Source: Mannheimia granulomatis
GTDB taxonomy: Bacteria > Pseudomonadota > Gammaproteobacteria > Enterobacterales > Pasteurellaceae
Direction of reading: 5' to 3'
Length of the DNA stretch: 64,000 bases
NCBI RefSeq assembly: GCF_013377255.1
Contig: NZ_CP016614.1
Location: 2,246,001-2,310,000 of the forward strand
Under the pieces are notes generated by a model. That model was not told the origin of the DNA, did no database searches, and saw only the letters and a list, made by a program, of their open reading frames with translations. Each line of letters begins with the position of its first letter. The first letter of the stretch is position 1. Of the stretch, positions 53,480 through 61,638 are shown one piece after another. A program made the position numbers and the translations under genes.

Positions 53480-54874
53480 ATGGAATACCGTATCGAAAAA
53501 GACACTATGGGTGAAGTGCAAGTCCCGGCTGATAAATATTGGGCAGCACAAACAGAACGTTCACGCAATAATTTCAAAATTGGTCCCGAAGCATCAATGC
53601 CTGCTGAAATTATCGAAGCCTTTGGTTATCTGAAAAAAGCGGCTGCTTACGCGAACCACGATCTCGGCGTACTAGCGGTCGAAAAACGCGATTTAATTGC
53701 AAAAGCCTGTGATGAAATTTTGGCGAATCAGCTCGATGATCAATTCCCTCTCGTTATTTGGCAAACAGGCTCCGGCACACAGTCAAATATGAATGTGAAC
53801 GAAGTCATCTCTAACCGTGCACACGTGCTTAATGGTGGCAAACTCGGAGAGAAGTCTATCATTCATCCTAACGATGATGTAAACAAATCCCAATCTTCTA
53901 ACGACACCTACCCAACCGCAATGCATATCGCAGCCTATAAAAAAGTAGTTGAACATACCCTGCCTTGCGTAAAACGCTTACAAAAAACCTTTGCGGAAAA
54001 AGCAGAAGCCTTTAAAGATGTGGTAAAAATCGGACGTACACATTTAATGGATGCTACTCCATTAACTTTAGGTCAGGAATTTTCTGCTTACGCAGCTCAA
54101 CTTTCATTCGGTATTAAAGCGTTAGAAAACACCCTACCTCATTTATCTGAACTCGCTTTAGGTGGTACGGCTGTAGGCACAGGCTTAAATACACCAAAAG
54201 GCTATGATGTCGTAGTCGCAGATTATATTGCCAAATTCACCGGCTTGCCTTTTGTGACCGCACAAAATAAATTTGAAGCCTTAGCAACTCACGATGCGAT
54301 TGTAGAAACCCACGGCGCCTTAAAACAAATCGCAGTTTCTTTATATAAAATTGCCAACGATATCCGCTTATTAGCCTCAGGCCCTCGTTCAGGTATCGGA
54401 GAAATCTTAATCCCTGAAAACGAGCCGGGTTCATCCATTATGCCGGGTAAAGTAAATCCAACCCAATGCGAAGCTCTCACAATGGTAACAGCACAAGTGC
54501 TAGGTAACGACACCACCATTTCTTTCGCCGGCACCCAAGGGCATTTCCAATTAAACGTATTCAAACCTGTTATGGCAGCTAACTTCTTACAATCCGCCCA
54601 ATTATTAGGGGATGCTTGCGTATCATTTGACGAACACTGCGCAGTGGGCATTGAGCCGAACTACCCTCGCATTAAGCAACAACTTGATAACTCATTAATG
54701 CTCGTTACCGCATTAAATACGCATATCGGCTATGAAAATGCAGCGAAAATTGCCAAAACTGCCCATAAAAACGGCACAACCTTAAAAGAAGAAGCAATTA
54801 ATCTCGGCTTAGTATCCGCTGAAGATTTTGATGCTTGGGTCCGCCCTGAAGATATGGTCGGTAGCTTAAAATAA
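53480..54874 (+). CDS. fumC: Fumarate hydratase class II
   Basis: 464 residues of the fumarase/aspartase superfamily. It starts MEYRIEKDTMGEVQVPADKY; SGTQSNMNVNEVISNRA, HPNDDVNKSQSSNDTYPTAM and the signature GSSIMPGKVNP (catalytic Ser loop, about residues 317-327) identify FumC. It interconverts fumarate and malate without iron. Single gene with a strong terminator. Confidence 0.97.
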   Translation: MEYRIEKDTMGEVQVPADKYWAAQTERSRNNFKIGPEASMPAEIIEAFGYLKKAAAYANHDLGVLAVEKRDLIAKACDEILANQLDDQFPLVIWQTGSGTQSNMNVNEVISNRAHVLNGGKLGEKSIIHPNDDVNKSQSSNDTYPTAMHIAAYKKVVEHTLPCVKRLQKTFAEKAEAFKDVVKIGRTHLMDATPLTLGQEFSAYAAQLSFGIKALENTLPHLSELALGGTAVGTGLNTPKGYDVVVADYIAKFTGLPFVTAQNKFEALATHDAIVETHGALKQIAVSLYKIANDIRLLASGPRSGIGEILIPENEPGSSIMPGKVNPTQCEALTMVTAQVLGNDTTISFAGTQGHFQLNVFKPVMAANFLQSAQLLGDACVSFDEHCAVGIEPNYPRIKQQLDNSLMLVTALNTHIGYENAAKIAKTAHKNGTTLKEEAINLGLVSAEDFDAWVRPEDMVGSLK

Positions 54875-54897
54875 ATTAAGCAAACTGTATTAACCGT

Positions 54898-54949
54898 TAC
54901 ACCTCAATCCTTGGGTATAACCCACAAAGGCTTGAGGTGTATTTTTTTA
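54898..54949 (+). terminator. Terminator after fumC
   Basis: TACACCTCAA (54898-54907) pairs with TTGAGGTGTA (54932-54941); the stem continues inward with mismatches and is followed by TTTTTTTAT. Confidence 0.9.
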
Positions 54950-55006
54950 TAGCGAGGGTTCTGATTTTGTTTTAGAATGGAATCCCTTTTTTAAATGGAA
55001 CAACCA

Positions 55007-55117
55007 ATGAAAAAACTACTTTTAGTGGCGTTAATCGCCATCTTAGGCTTAAGTGCGTGTGGCGTAAAAGGCCCACTTTACTTCCCTGAGTCAGCCCCTA
55101 AACACGAACAAAAATAA
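55007..55117 (+). CDS. lptM: Small lipoprotein LptM (YifL)
   Basis: 36 residues: signal peptide MKKLLLVALIAILGLSAC with lipobox LSAC, then GVKGPLYFPESAPKHEQK. The C-G-x-K-G-P-L-Y/F motif directly after the lipid-modified Cys is the LptM/YifL hallmark; in E. coli LptM assists assembly of the LptD lipopolysaccharide translocon at the outer membrane. It lies upstream of lysA; in E. coli the gene precedes dapF, also in lysine/DAP metabolism. Confidence 0.9.
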   Translation: MKKLLLVALIAILGLSACGVKGPLYFPESAPKHEQK

Positions 55118-55122
55118 TGCTG

Positions 55123-55216
55123 ACAAGCGGTTGAATTTCACTAAAAATTTGCATAGATACGAGTTTGTAACAGCATCAGCTCATACGTAAAATTTTAGTA
55201 AAAATTGACCGCTTGT
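55123..55216. repeat. Inverted uptake-signal pair between lptM and lysA
   Basis: ACAAGCGGTT (55123-55132) and GACCGCTTGT (55207-55216), each with AT-rich flank. The 75 bases between them are unassigned. Confidence 0.65.
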
Positions 55217-55258
55217 TATTTTACTTTTCTTATAAAAATCAAAACACAACGGAATTAT

Positions 55259-56509
55259 ATGAACCATTTTGAATACAGAAACAATCAACTTTTTGCCGAA
55301 GAGGTGGTGATTTCAGAGATTATCAAACAGCACGGCACCCCGGCTTATATCTATTCTCGAGCAACCTTGGAACGCCATTGGCACGCTTTCAATAATGCCT
55401 TCGGCTCACACCCACATTTAGTTTGCTTCGCGGTAAAATCCAACTCAAACATTGCTTTATTAAATGTTATGGCTCGCCTCGGTTCAGGCTTTGATATTGT
55501 TTCTCAAGGGGAATTAGAACGTGTTTTAGCCGCAGGTGGTGACCCTGCTAAAATCGTTTTCTCCGGCGTGGCAAAATCCCATAGTGAAATCAAACGAGCA
55601 TTAGAAGTGGGGATCCGTTGTTTCAATATTGAGTCAATTCCGGAATTACACCGCATTAACGAAGTGGCCTCTCAGTTAGGCAAAATCGCCCCAATTTCTC
55701 TGCGTGTAAACCCAGACGTGGATGCTCATACCCACCCTTACATTTCAACCGGCTTGAAAGAAAACAAATTCGGCGTGAGCGTAACCCAAGCTCGCGAAGT
55801 TTACCGTTTAGCTAAAACCTTAACGAACGTGAAGATTACCGGAATGGATTGCCATATCGGCTCACAATTAACTGAATTGCAGCCCTTCTTAGATGCCACC
55901 GACCGTTTAAGCATCCTCATGGAACAGCTAAAAGAAGACGGTATCGAATTACATCATTTAGATTTAGGCGGAGGCTTGGGCGTACCTTATAATGGCGAAG
56001 AACCACCGCATCCAACCGAATACGCCAAAGCCTTACTTGAAAAATTAAAAGGCTACGAAAATTTGGAAATTATCATTGAGCCGGGGCGTGCGATCACCGC
56101 AAATGCCGGCATTTTGGTCACCAAAGTGGAATATATCAAACAAAGCGAGAATCGTAATTTTGCGATTGTCGATACCGGCATGAACGATATGATCCGTCCT
56201 GCACTTTATGAAGCCTATATGCAGATCATCGAAGTGGATAAAACCTTAAATCGTAAACAAGCCGTTTATGATGTGGTTGGCCCAATTTGCGAAACCTCAG
56301 ACTTTTTAGGTAAAGCAAGAGAATTAGCCGTTGCCGAAGGGGATTTAATCGCTATGCGTTCTGCCGGCGCTTACGGTGCTGCAATGTCTTCCACCTACAA
56401 CTCTCGCCCGCAAGCAGCAGAAATTATGGTTGATGGAGACCAAGCACACCTCATTAAAGCCCGTGCGAATTTTGCCGATTTATGGCGTTTAGAAAAATTA
56501 TTACCTTAA
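55259..56509 (+). CDS. lysA: Diaminopimelate decarboxylase
   Basis: 416-residue fold-III PLP enzyme, last step of lysine synthesis. PLP-lysine in LVCFAVKSNSN (about residues 54-64), glycine loop LDLGGGLGVPY and phosphate-binding EPGRAITANAG; C-terminal VGPICETSDFLG and AYGAAMSSTYNSR bind substrate. The start at 55259 (ACGGAATTAT upstream) gives the family N-terminus; the frame extends upstream to 55205. Confidence 0.97.
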   Translation: MNHFEYRNNQLFAEEVVISEIIKQHGTPAYIYSRATLERHWHAFNNAFGSHPHLVCFAVKSNSNIALLNVMARLGSGFDIVSQGELERVLAAGGDPAKIVFSGVAKSHSEIKRALEVGIRCFNIESIPELHRINEVASQLGKIAPISLRVNPDVDAHTHPYISTGLKENKFGVSVTQAREVYRLAKTLTNVKITGMDCHIGSQLTELQPFLDATDRLSILMEQLKEDGIELHHLDLGGGLGVPYNGEEPPHPTEYAKALLEKLKGYENLEIIIEPGRAITANAGILVTKVEYIKQSENRNFAIVDTGMNDMIRPALYEAYMQIIEVDKTLNRKQAVYDVVGPICETSDFLGKARELAVAEGDLIAMRSAGAYGAAMSSTYNSRPQAAEIMVDGDQAHLIKARANFADLWRLEKLLP

Positions 56510-56525
56510 AATAGAGGAAATCAGA

Positions 56526-57155
56526 ATGAAATTATATGGTTTAGTTGGAGCTTGTTCCTTTGTGCCACACGTGGCATTAGAGTGGATTAAAGCTCAAACC
56601 CAGCAAGATTATGAATTCCAAGCAGTCAGCCGTGAATTTATTAAATCAGCCGAATATTTAGCACTTAACCCTCGTGGTGCTGTGCCGTTATTGGTAGATG
56701 GCGATTTAGCCCTTTCCCAAAATCAGGCAATTTTGCACTATTTGGACGAACTCTACCCAGACGCCAAATTATTCGGTAGCAAAACGGCAAGAGATAAAGC
56801 AAAAGCGGCACGCTGGTTATCATTCTTTAACGCAGATGTACACAAGTCTTTCGTGCCATTATTCCGTTTGCCAAGCTATGCCGAAGGAAATGAAGAACTC
56901 ACTCAAACCATTCGCAAGCAAGCAGCCGAACAAATTCTGGAACAATTAGCTACTGCGAATGAATATTTAGAAAGCCATATTTTCTTTGGTGAAACAATTT
57001 CGGTTGCGGATGTGTACCTTTACATTATGCTAAATTGGTGCCGCCGATTAGGCTTAGATTTTTCACACCTCGAACAGCTATCTAACTTTATGCAACGTGT
57101 TGAAGCGGATAAAGGCGTAGATAACGCACGTGAGCAAGAAGGCTTAAAAGGCTAA
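56526..57155 (+). CDS. Glutathione S-transferase (beta-class-like)
   Basis: 209 residues. The N-terminal MKLYGLVGACSFVPHVALEW carries a Cys at position 10, the mixed-disulfide Cys typical of bacterial beta-class GSTs. The glutathione-site motifs NPRGAVPLLVDGD and LSQNQAILHYLDE follow, and a helical C-domain includes ISVADVYLYIMLNW. It conjugates or reduces electrophiles with glutathione. 16 bases after lysA; probably cotranscribed. It differs from the YibF-like GST at 3354-3971. Confidence 0.92.
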   Translation: MKLYGLVGACSFVPHVALEWIKAQTQQDYEFQAVSREFIKSAEYLALNPRGAVPLLVDGDLALSQNQAILHYLDELYPDAKLFGSKTARDKAKAARWLSFFNADVHKSFVPLFRLPSYAEGNEELTQTIRKQAAEQILEQLATANEYLESHIFFGETISVADVYLYIMLNWCRRLGLDFSHLEQLSNFMQRVEADKGVDNAREQEGLKG

Positions 57156-57174
57156 TTTACGAGATTAATCATTT

Positions 57175-57216
57175 AAGACGATAGATTTATGCTAAAATCT
57201 ATCGTCTTTTATTTTT
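57175..57216 (+). terminator. Terminator after the GST gene
   Basis: AAGACGATAGATTT (57175-57188) and AAATCTATCGTCTT (57195-57208) form a perfect 14-bp stem with a T-run. Confidence 0.93.
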
Positions 57217-57226
57217 AGGAATCACA

Positions 57227-58672
57227 ATGTTAAATACCGTTTCAGACAGCCTACTTGCCCCGAGTGGCATTGAACTTTCTCATTTAAGCCAAGTGCTCGA
57301 TCACTTCTCAGGACGTAATATTGATTATGCCGATCTCTACTTCCAACTCAGCCAAGACGAAAGCTGGTCATTGGAAGACAGCATTATCAAAGAAGGCGGA
57401 TTTTATATCGACCAAGGCTTCGGTGTACGTGCCGTGTCCGGCGAAAAAACCGGCTTTGCTTATGCCGACCAAATCACCCTTAAACAATTAGAACAATGTG
57501 CGGCAGCTGCTCGCTCTATCAGCCCAACAAGCGGTCAATTATCGGTAAAAAATTTCAAAAAAACGACCGCTTGTGCACGCTATCCAGCTATCAATCCGCT
57601 AGATTCTATCAGCCGTGAACAAAAAGTGGAGCTACTGCACCTAGTGGATAAAACCGCCCGAGCGGAAGACCCTCGTGTGATTCAAGTAAACGCTAATTTA
57701 TCCGCTGTGTATGAAGAAATGTTAGTTGCAGCCACAGATGGCACGCTTGCCGCAGATATTCGCCCTTTAGTGCGTTTATCTATCTCCGTTTTAGTGGAAC
57801 AGAACGGAAAACGCGAACGCGGCTCATCAGGAGCGGGCGGACGCTTCGGCTTAATATGGTTTTTAGAGCCGAACGAAACCGGCTTGAGCCGTGCCGAATA
57901 CTTAGCCAAAGAAGCCGTCAGACAAGCTCTGGTTAATCTCAACGCGATTCCTTCCCCGGCAGGCACATTACCGATTGTTCTCGGAGCCGGTTGGCCGGGT
58001 ATTTTACTGCACGAGGCAGTTGGGCATGGTTTGGAAGGTGATTTCAACCGCAAAGAAAGCTCACTCTTTACAGGACGAATTGGTGAGCTAGTCACTTCAC
58101 CTCTTTGCACCATTGTTGATGACGGCACCGTACTAAATATGCGAGGTTCGATTACAGTCGATGACGAAGGCGTTCCCTCACAACGCAACGTGTTAATTGA
58201 AAACGGGATTCTCAAAGGCTATATGCAAGACAAACTAAACGCCCGTTTAATGGGCGTTGAACCAACCGGCAACGGCAGACGCGAATCTTACGCTCATCTC
58301 CCAATGCCACGTATGACCAACACCTACTTAACCGAAGGTAATCACGAATTTGAGGAGATGATTGAATCGGTCGAATACGGCTTATATGCCCCACATTTCA
58401 GTGGTGGACAGGTCGATATTACCTCAGGGAAATTCGTATTCTCAACCGCAGAGGCCTACTTAATTGAAAAAGGCAAAATCACAAAACCGGCAACGGGAGC
58501 AACCTTAATCGGTAGCGGTATTGAAGCAATGCAACAAATCTCTATGGTCGGCAAAAAAATAGAGCTTGACCCCGGAATTGGCACCTGCGGCAAAGAAGGG
58601 CAATCTGTGCCGGTGGGTGTAGGGCAACCAACGGTGAAATTAGATAAAATTACTGTGGGTGGGAGAGGATAA
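57227..58672 (+). CDS. tldD: Metalloprotease TldD
   Basis: 481 residues (E. coli 481). The zinc motif LLHEAVGHGLEGDFN (about residues 262-276) supplies HExxxH plus a distal Cys region (GTCGKEGQ). With TldE/PmbA it trims peptides such as microcin B17 precursor and helps CcdA turnover; TldE is not in the window. An inverted pair of uptake signals (57527-57574) lies within the coding sequence near residue 105. Confidence 0.96.
   Translation: MLNTVSDSLLAPSGIELSHLSQVLDHFSGRNIDYADLYFQLSQDESWSLEDSIIKEGGFYIDQGFGVRAVSGEKTGFAYADQITLKQLEQCAAAARSISPTSGQLSVKNFKKTTACARYPAINPLDSISREQKVELLHLVDKTARAEDPRVIQVNANLSAVYEEMLVAATDGTLAADIRPLVRLSISVLVEQNGKRERGSSGAGGRFGLIWFLEPNETGLSRAEYLAKEAVRQALVNLNAIPSPAGTLPIVLGAGWPGILLHEAVGHGLEGDFNRKESSLFTGRIGELVTSPLCTIVDDGTVLNMRGSITVDDEGVPSQRNVLIENGILKGYMQDKLNARLMGVEPTGNGRRESYAHLPMPRMTNTYLTEGNHEFEEMIESVEYGLYAPHFSGGQVDITSGKFVFSTAEAYLIEKGKITKPATGATLIGSGIEAMQQISMVGKKIELDPGIGTCGKEGQSVPVGVGQPTVKLDKITVGGRG
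57527..57574. repeat. Inverted uptake-signal pair inside tldD
   Basis: ACAAGCGGTC (57527-57536) and GACCGCTTGT (57565-57574) are perfect inverted 10-mers within the tldD reading frame, encoding TSGQ and TTAC-type residues. Most pairs in this window are intergenic. Confidence 0.8.
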
Positions 58673-58739
58673 TCCTCTCAACTTTTGCAAAAAATTAAGA
58701 AAATATGACCGCTTATTAAACAAGAAGAGGGAAAATAAC

Positions 58740-59624
58740 ATGGCTTGGATACAAATTCGTTTAAATAGTACAGATAAATACGCAGAAGAAATCAGCGATT
58801 TTTTAACAGATATTGGAGCTGTTTCAGTGACCTTTATGGACAGCCAAGACACCCCAATTTTTGAGCCGCTTCCGGGCGAAACACGTCTTTGGGGTAACAC
58901 CGATATTGTGGGCTTATTTGATGCCGAAACCGATATGCAAATTATCGTAGAAGCGCTAAAAACCAGTAAATTAGTTGAACAAAATTTTGCTCATAAAATC
59001 GAACAAGTCGAAGATAAAGATTGGGAACGGGAATGGATGGATAACTTCCACCCAATGCAATTTGGCAAACGCTTATGGATCTGCCCAAGCTGGCAGGAAG
59101 TTCCGGATCCTAATGCAGTTAATGTGATGCTAGATCCAGGGTTAGCCTTTGGTACAGGGACTCACCCAACCACTGCACTCTGCTTACAATGGCTAGATAG
59201 CTTAGATCTGGAAGACAAAACGGTAATTGATTTCGGCTGTGGCTCAGGTATTTTAGCGATTGCAGCCTTAAAATTAGGAGCAAAACAGGCTATAGGTATT
59301 GATATTGACCCACAAGCCATTCTTGCCAGTCAAAATAATGCTGAAGCTAATGGGGTGGCTGATCGTTTACAGCTATTCTTAGCGAAAGACCAACCAAAAG
59401 ATTTACAAGCCGATGTGGTGGTCGCCAATATCTTAGCCGGCCCGCTAAAAGAACTTGCCCCTAATATTATTACGCTAGTGAAATCAAAAGGCGATTTAGG
59501 TTTATCCGGTATTTTAACTACACAAGCTGAATCCGTTTGTGAAGCCTATGTAACAGATTTTCGCCTTGAACCAGTTGCCACCAATGATGAATGGTGCCGC
59601 ATTACCGGCATAAAAAAAGCTTAA
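58740..59624 (+). CDS. prmA: Ribosomal protein L11 methyltransferase
   Basis: 294 residues (E. coli 293). N-terminal L11-recognition domain (MAWIQIRLNSTDKYAEEISD), then a class I SAM fold with VIDFGCGSGILAIAALKLGA and catalytic ANILAGPL. It trimethylates L11. Start at 58740 with GAAGAGGG upstream; the open frame to 58659 overlaps tldD and is not coding. Confidence 0.97.
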   Translation: MAWIQIRLNSTDKYAEEISDFLTDIGAVSVTFMDSQDTPIFEPLPGETRLWGNTDIVGLFDAETDMQIIVEALKTSKLVEQNFAHKIEQVEDKDWEREWMDNFHPMQFGKRLWICPSWQEVPDPNAVNVMLDPGLAFGTGTHPTTALCLQWLDSLDLEDKTVIDFGCGSGILAIAALKLGAKQAIGIDIDPQAILASQNNAEANGVADRLQLFLAKDQPKDLQADVVVANILAGPLKELAPNIITLVKSKGDLGLSGILTTQAESVCEAYVTDFRLEPVATNDEWCRITGIKKA

Positions 59625-59943
59625 TGAGCAGCCCCTAAAGTTAGACTCAGTCAATTTGTAGAAAATCAGACTTGAGCTGACAGTGCACCATAAAAAGTGA
59701 GAGTTTTCCGTTTAGAATATGAGTGTCTAAATTCAACCTAAACAAAGGAAACTCTCATATTTTATTCACCGACCAGCCCCCCGTTGATGGAAAACGAATT
59801 TGGGTGAAAAAGAATTTAAGCTCAAATTAATCTGACATACACTATAATTTTAAACTGGGACTGTCAGATTAGGTTTAATCTTCTACAACATGAATCGTTT
59901 ATATAATCCCATTTTTGAGGTGCAGAACGGCCATTGTGGATTT
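59625..59943. other. Gene-free region with two inverted repeats, possible remnant of an inserted element
   Basis: I see no gene here. TGAGAGTTTTCCGTTTAG (59698-59715) is mirrored, with small gaps, by CTAAACAAAGGAAACTCTCA (59738-59757). AATCTGACA and TGTCAGATT (about 59828-59872) form a second inverted pair. A short frame (FTDQPPVDGKRIWVKKNL) looks protein-like but has no start. The structure fits a decayed insertion element at the border between prmA and the unknown cassette. No IS family can be named. Confidence 0.4.
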
Positions 59944-60243
59944 TTATTTTTTCTTTAATAACCAACTAATCCCTACACCTACAGCAGCTCCAATCAAACT
60001 ACTTGTTAAAGATGAAGAATCTTCTTTTTTATCAGCCTTTTTACGAGATAATTCTTGTTTTATCGCATTTTTTGATGAAGTAATTTCAGCTCCTCTCACA
60101 CAAGCGAGAATTTTACAAGTTGGATGTGAAGATTTAAATCGATTTTTTGCATCCAAAATACTTGTTGCCGTAACTGCTCCACGCCCTCTCTGATTATAAC
60201 GTGTATCAAGATAGTCAATGTCAAAATGGTATTGTTTACTCAT
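59944..60243 (-). CDS. Small protein of unknown function with C-terminal membrane segment
   Basis: 99 residues. A small mixed-fold N-terminal part (MSKQYHFDIDYLDTRYNQRG...ILDAKNRFKSSHPTCKI) is followed by a Lys/Ser-rich linker and a hydrophobic tail SLIGAAVGVGISWLLKKK that could anchor it in the membrane as a tail-anchored or phage-like small protein. AGGG precedes the ATG, nine bases after the upstream gene, so it is the last gene of a four-gene operon. I recognise no family. Confidence 0.7.
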   Translation of the reverse strand: MSKQYHFDIDYLDTRYNQRGRGAVTATSILDAKNRFKSSHPTCKILACVRGAEITSSKNAIKQELSRKKADKKEDSSSLTSSLIGAAVGVGISWLLKKK

Positions 60244-60252
60244 AATATATCC

Positions 60253-60732
60253 CTAAGATTGAAATACTTTGTCTTTGATAGCTAAAATGATTTTTTTCAC
60301 TATACGTCTAGGAATCGCACATCTAACCGGAGCAGGAATGAAATCGATCACTTTATCTATGACTATTTCAATATTACCATCTGAACCAATCTTTCTAAGC
60401 ATAGCTTCAATTTCACTTTCGTACGGATAAATATATTTATCAAAGAATATATCAAGGCTAGTCTTATCATCAGTTATTTTCACTCTTTCTTCATTAATAA
60501 GAGAGGCTTTTAACCTCAGCTCATCATCTGTTAATTCCTGTTTAGCCTCTCTAGCTTCATATAGTGCAACCATTCCGCAAATAAACGCTGTTACAGAATA
60601 AACTGCATCTAATGCTTGGGTAGATAAACTGATTTTTACCTTTTGCTCGTCAGGAAATTTTCCTTTCAATGGCGTTACAATACCGGATACTTCTAAATAC
60701 CCATTACCATAATATATGTTTATATCCTTCAT
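60253..60732 (-). CDS. Protein of unknown function (possible second half of a split gene)
   Basis: 159 residues. The start MKDINIYYGNGYLEVSGIVT looks like the inside of a beta-rich (PH-like) domain rather than a natural N-terminus. A hydrophobic/helical part (AVYSVTAFICGMVALYEARE) and a basic C-terminus (IPRRIVKKIILAIKDK) follow. It overlaps the preceding gene by 29 bases in another frame. AGGA seven bases before the ATG would allow independent, coupled translation. Function unknown. Confidence 0.65.
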   Translation of the reverse strand: MKDINIYYGNGYLEVSGIVTPLKGKFPDEQKVKISLSTQALDAVYSVTAFICGMVALYEAREAKQELTDDELRLKASLINEERVKITDDKTSLDIFFDKYIYPYESEIEAMLRKIGSDGNIEIVIDKVIDFIPAPVRCAIPRRIVKKIILAIKDKVFQS

Positions 60733-61018
60733 AAAACATCCTAATCGGATATTCCCATCTCTCTTTATAATAAAGATATTGATCTGTGATAAGACAACCT
60801 ATCTCTCCATCATCAAAAAGAGTCATATCTTGAGCGAAAAATATTTCCTCATTTGGTTGCAAAGAATTACAAGCAATAACAGCTTTACATCCTTTTATCT
60901 GCCTAGCAGAAGGAGGATAATCTTCATCATTCCATATATACAAATTTGTTCCGGCAATATCTCTTTTGATACAATCTAAACACTCTTGAAGATAAGGGTA
61001 CTTTTCTAATAAACTCAT
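60704..61018 (-). CDS. Protein of unknown function, PH-like fragment
   Basis: 104 residues from the ATG at 61018 (GAGGGAG seven bases upstream; an in-frame TTG at 61024 is less likely). Helical N-terminus (MSLLEKYPYLQECLDCIKRD) followed by a segment (EEIFFAQDMTLFDDGEIGCLITDQYLYYKE) that resembles the beta strands of bacterial PH-like domains and then stops abruptly (YKHILW). The next gene begins in the frame where the domain would continue, so the two may be halves of one frameshifted protein. Function unknown. Confidence 0.65.
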   Translation of the reverse strand: MSLLEKYPYLQECLDCIKRDIAGTNLYIWNDEDYPPSARQIKGCKAVIACNSLQPNEEIFFAQDMTLFDDGEIGCLITDQYLYYKERWEYPIRMFYEGYKHILW

Positions 61019-61033
61019 AGTCAATCTCCCTCT

Positions 61034-61261
61034 TTATTTCTTAGATAACGTATCAATAACACTTTGGGAGCAACTCAGCAATTTAGATCTTAAATCATAC
61101 TCATCGTGATAAAACTGAACTATTGAGTCTGTATCCTCATCTGTATAGCGTTGTTTATATTCAGAAAATATTTCTTTTAATTCAGAAAAATTAGCGTTTT
61201 CAATAATATTTTTATAATCATTTGGAGAATGTACAATTCTCTGAATAATTTGACTTTGCAT
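61034..61261 (-). CDS. Small acidic/helical protein of unknown function
   Basis: 75 residues, MQSQIIQRIVHSPNDYKNII..., predicted mostly helical, with no membrane segment. GAGGTGATGAT gives a strong ribosome site. First gene of the four-gene minus-strand cassette, behind a palindromic control region (61293-61340). Fifteen bases separate it from the next gene. No family recognised. Confidence 0.65.
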   Translation of the reverse strand: MQSQIIQRIVHSPNDYKNIIENANFSELKEIFSEYKQRYTDEDTDSIVQFYHDEYDLRSKLLSCSQSVIDTLSKK

Positions 61262-61292
61262 ATCATCACCTCATTTTGTTTAGCAAGGATTA

Positions 61293-61340
61293 TTTCCTTT
61301 ATTCCTGCAAGGGAATAAAGGAAACTCAGTATACTGAGTT
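61293..61340 (-). promoter_or_regulatory. Palindromic control region of the unknown four-gene cassette
   Basis: Two structures abut. AACTCAGTATACTGAGTT (61323-61340) is a perfect 18-bp palindrome and contains TATACT, a possible minus-strand -10. TTTCCTTTATTCC (61293-61305) and GGAATAAAGGAAA (61312-61324) form a 13-bp hairpin that would be at the 5' end of the mRNA. The layout fits an operator overlapping the promoter plus a protective 5' hairpin. Binding protein unknown. Confidence 0.6.
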
Positions 61341-61442
61341 GCAAAATTTGAATATAAATTCACCGCTTGATAAGCGAGGGATTGGACGTGCAATTGGAAA
61401 GGAAAGTTATCCCAACTGAAAAAGGGTGGTTTTGGAGAGTAA

Positions 61443-61486
61443 AATGCAAAAAAACAAAAACCCCAAGCCTATCGCTAAGCTTGGGG
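61443..61486 (-). terminator. rRNA operon terminator
   Basis: CCCCAAGC (61461-61468) pairs with GCTTGGGG (61479-61486), followed on the minus strand by TTTTTGTTTTTTTGC. It lies ~36 bases after the 5S gene. Confidence 0.92.
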
Positions 61487-61521
61487 TCGATTTTACTTAT
61501 TTGCCTCTCGGCTGAATAATG

Positions 61522-61638
61522 CCCTGATGTTGCCCTACTCTCACATGCGGAATCCACACACTACCATCGGCGTCACTGCGTTTCACTTCTGAGTTCGGTA
61601 TGGATTCAGGTGGCACCACAGCACTATCGACATCAGGA
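61522..61638 (-). rRNA. rrf: 5S ribosomal RNA
   Basis: Minus strand. The ends CCTGATGT and ACATCAGG pair as helix I. Internal CCGAACTCAGAAGTGAAACG, GCCGATGGTAGTGTG and GAGAGTAGG are conserved 5S segments. Ends are approximate (±3). About 117 bases. Followed by the operon terminator. Confidence 0.95.

Noticed and set aside
59698..59880. Assignment of the inverted repeats to a named IS family
   Set aside because: No transposase domain or known terminal repeat could be confirmed by eye.
1..61340. Many short repeats of ACAAGCGGT that could suggest a CRISPR array
   Set aside because: They are dispersed singly or in inverted pairs, not evenly spaced; they are uptake signals.
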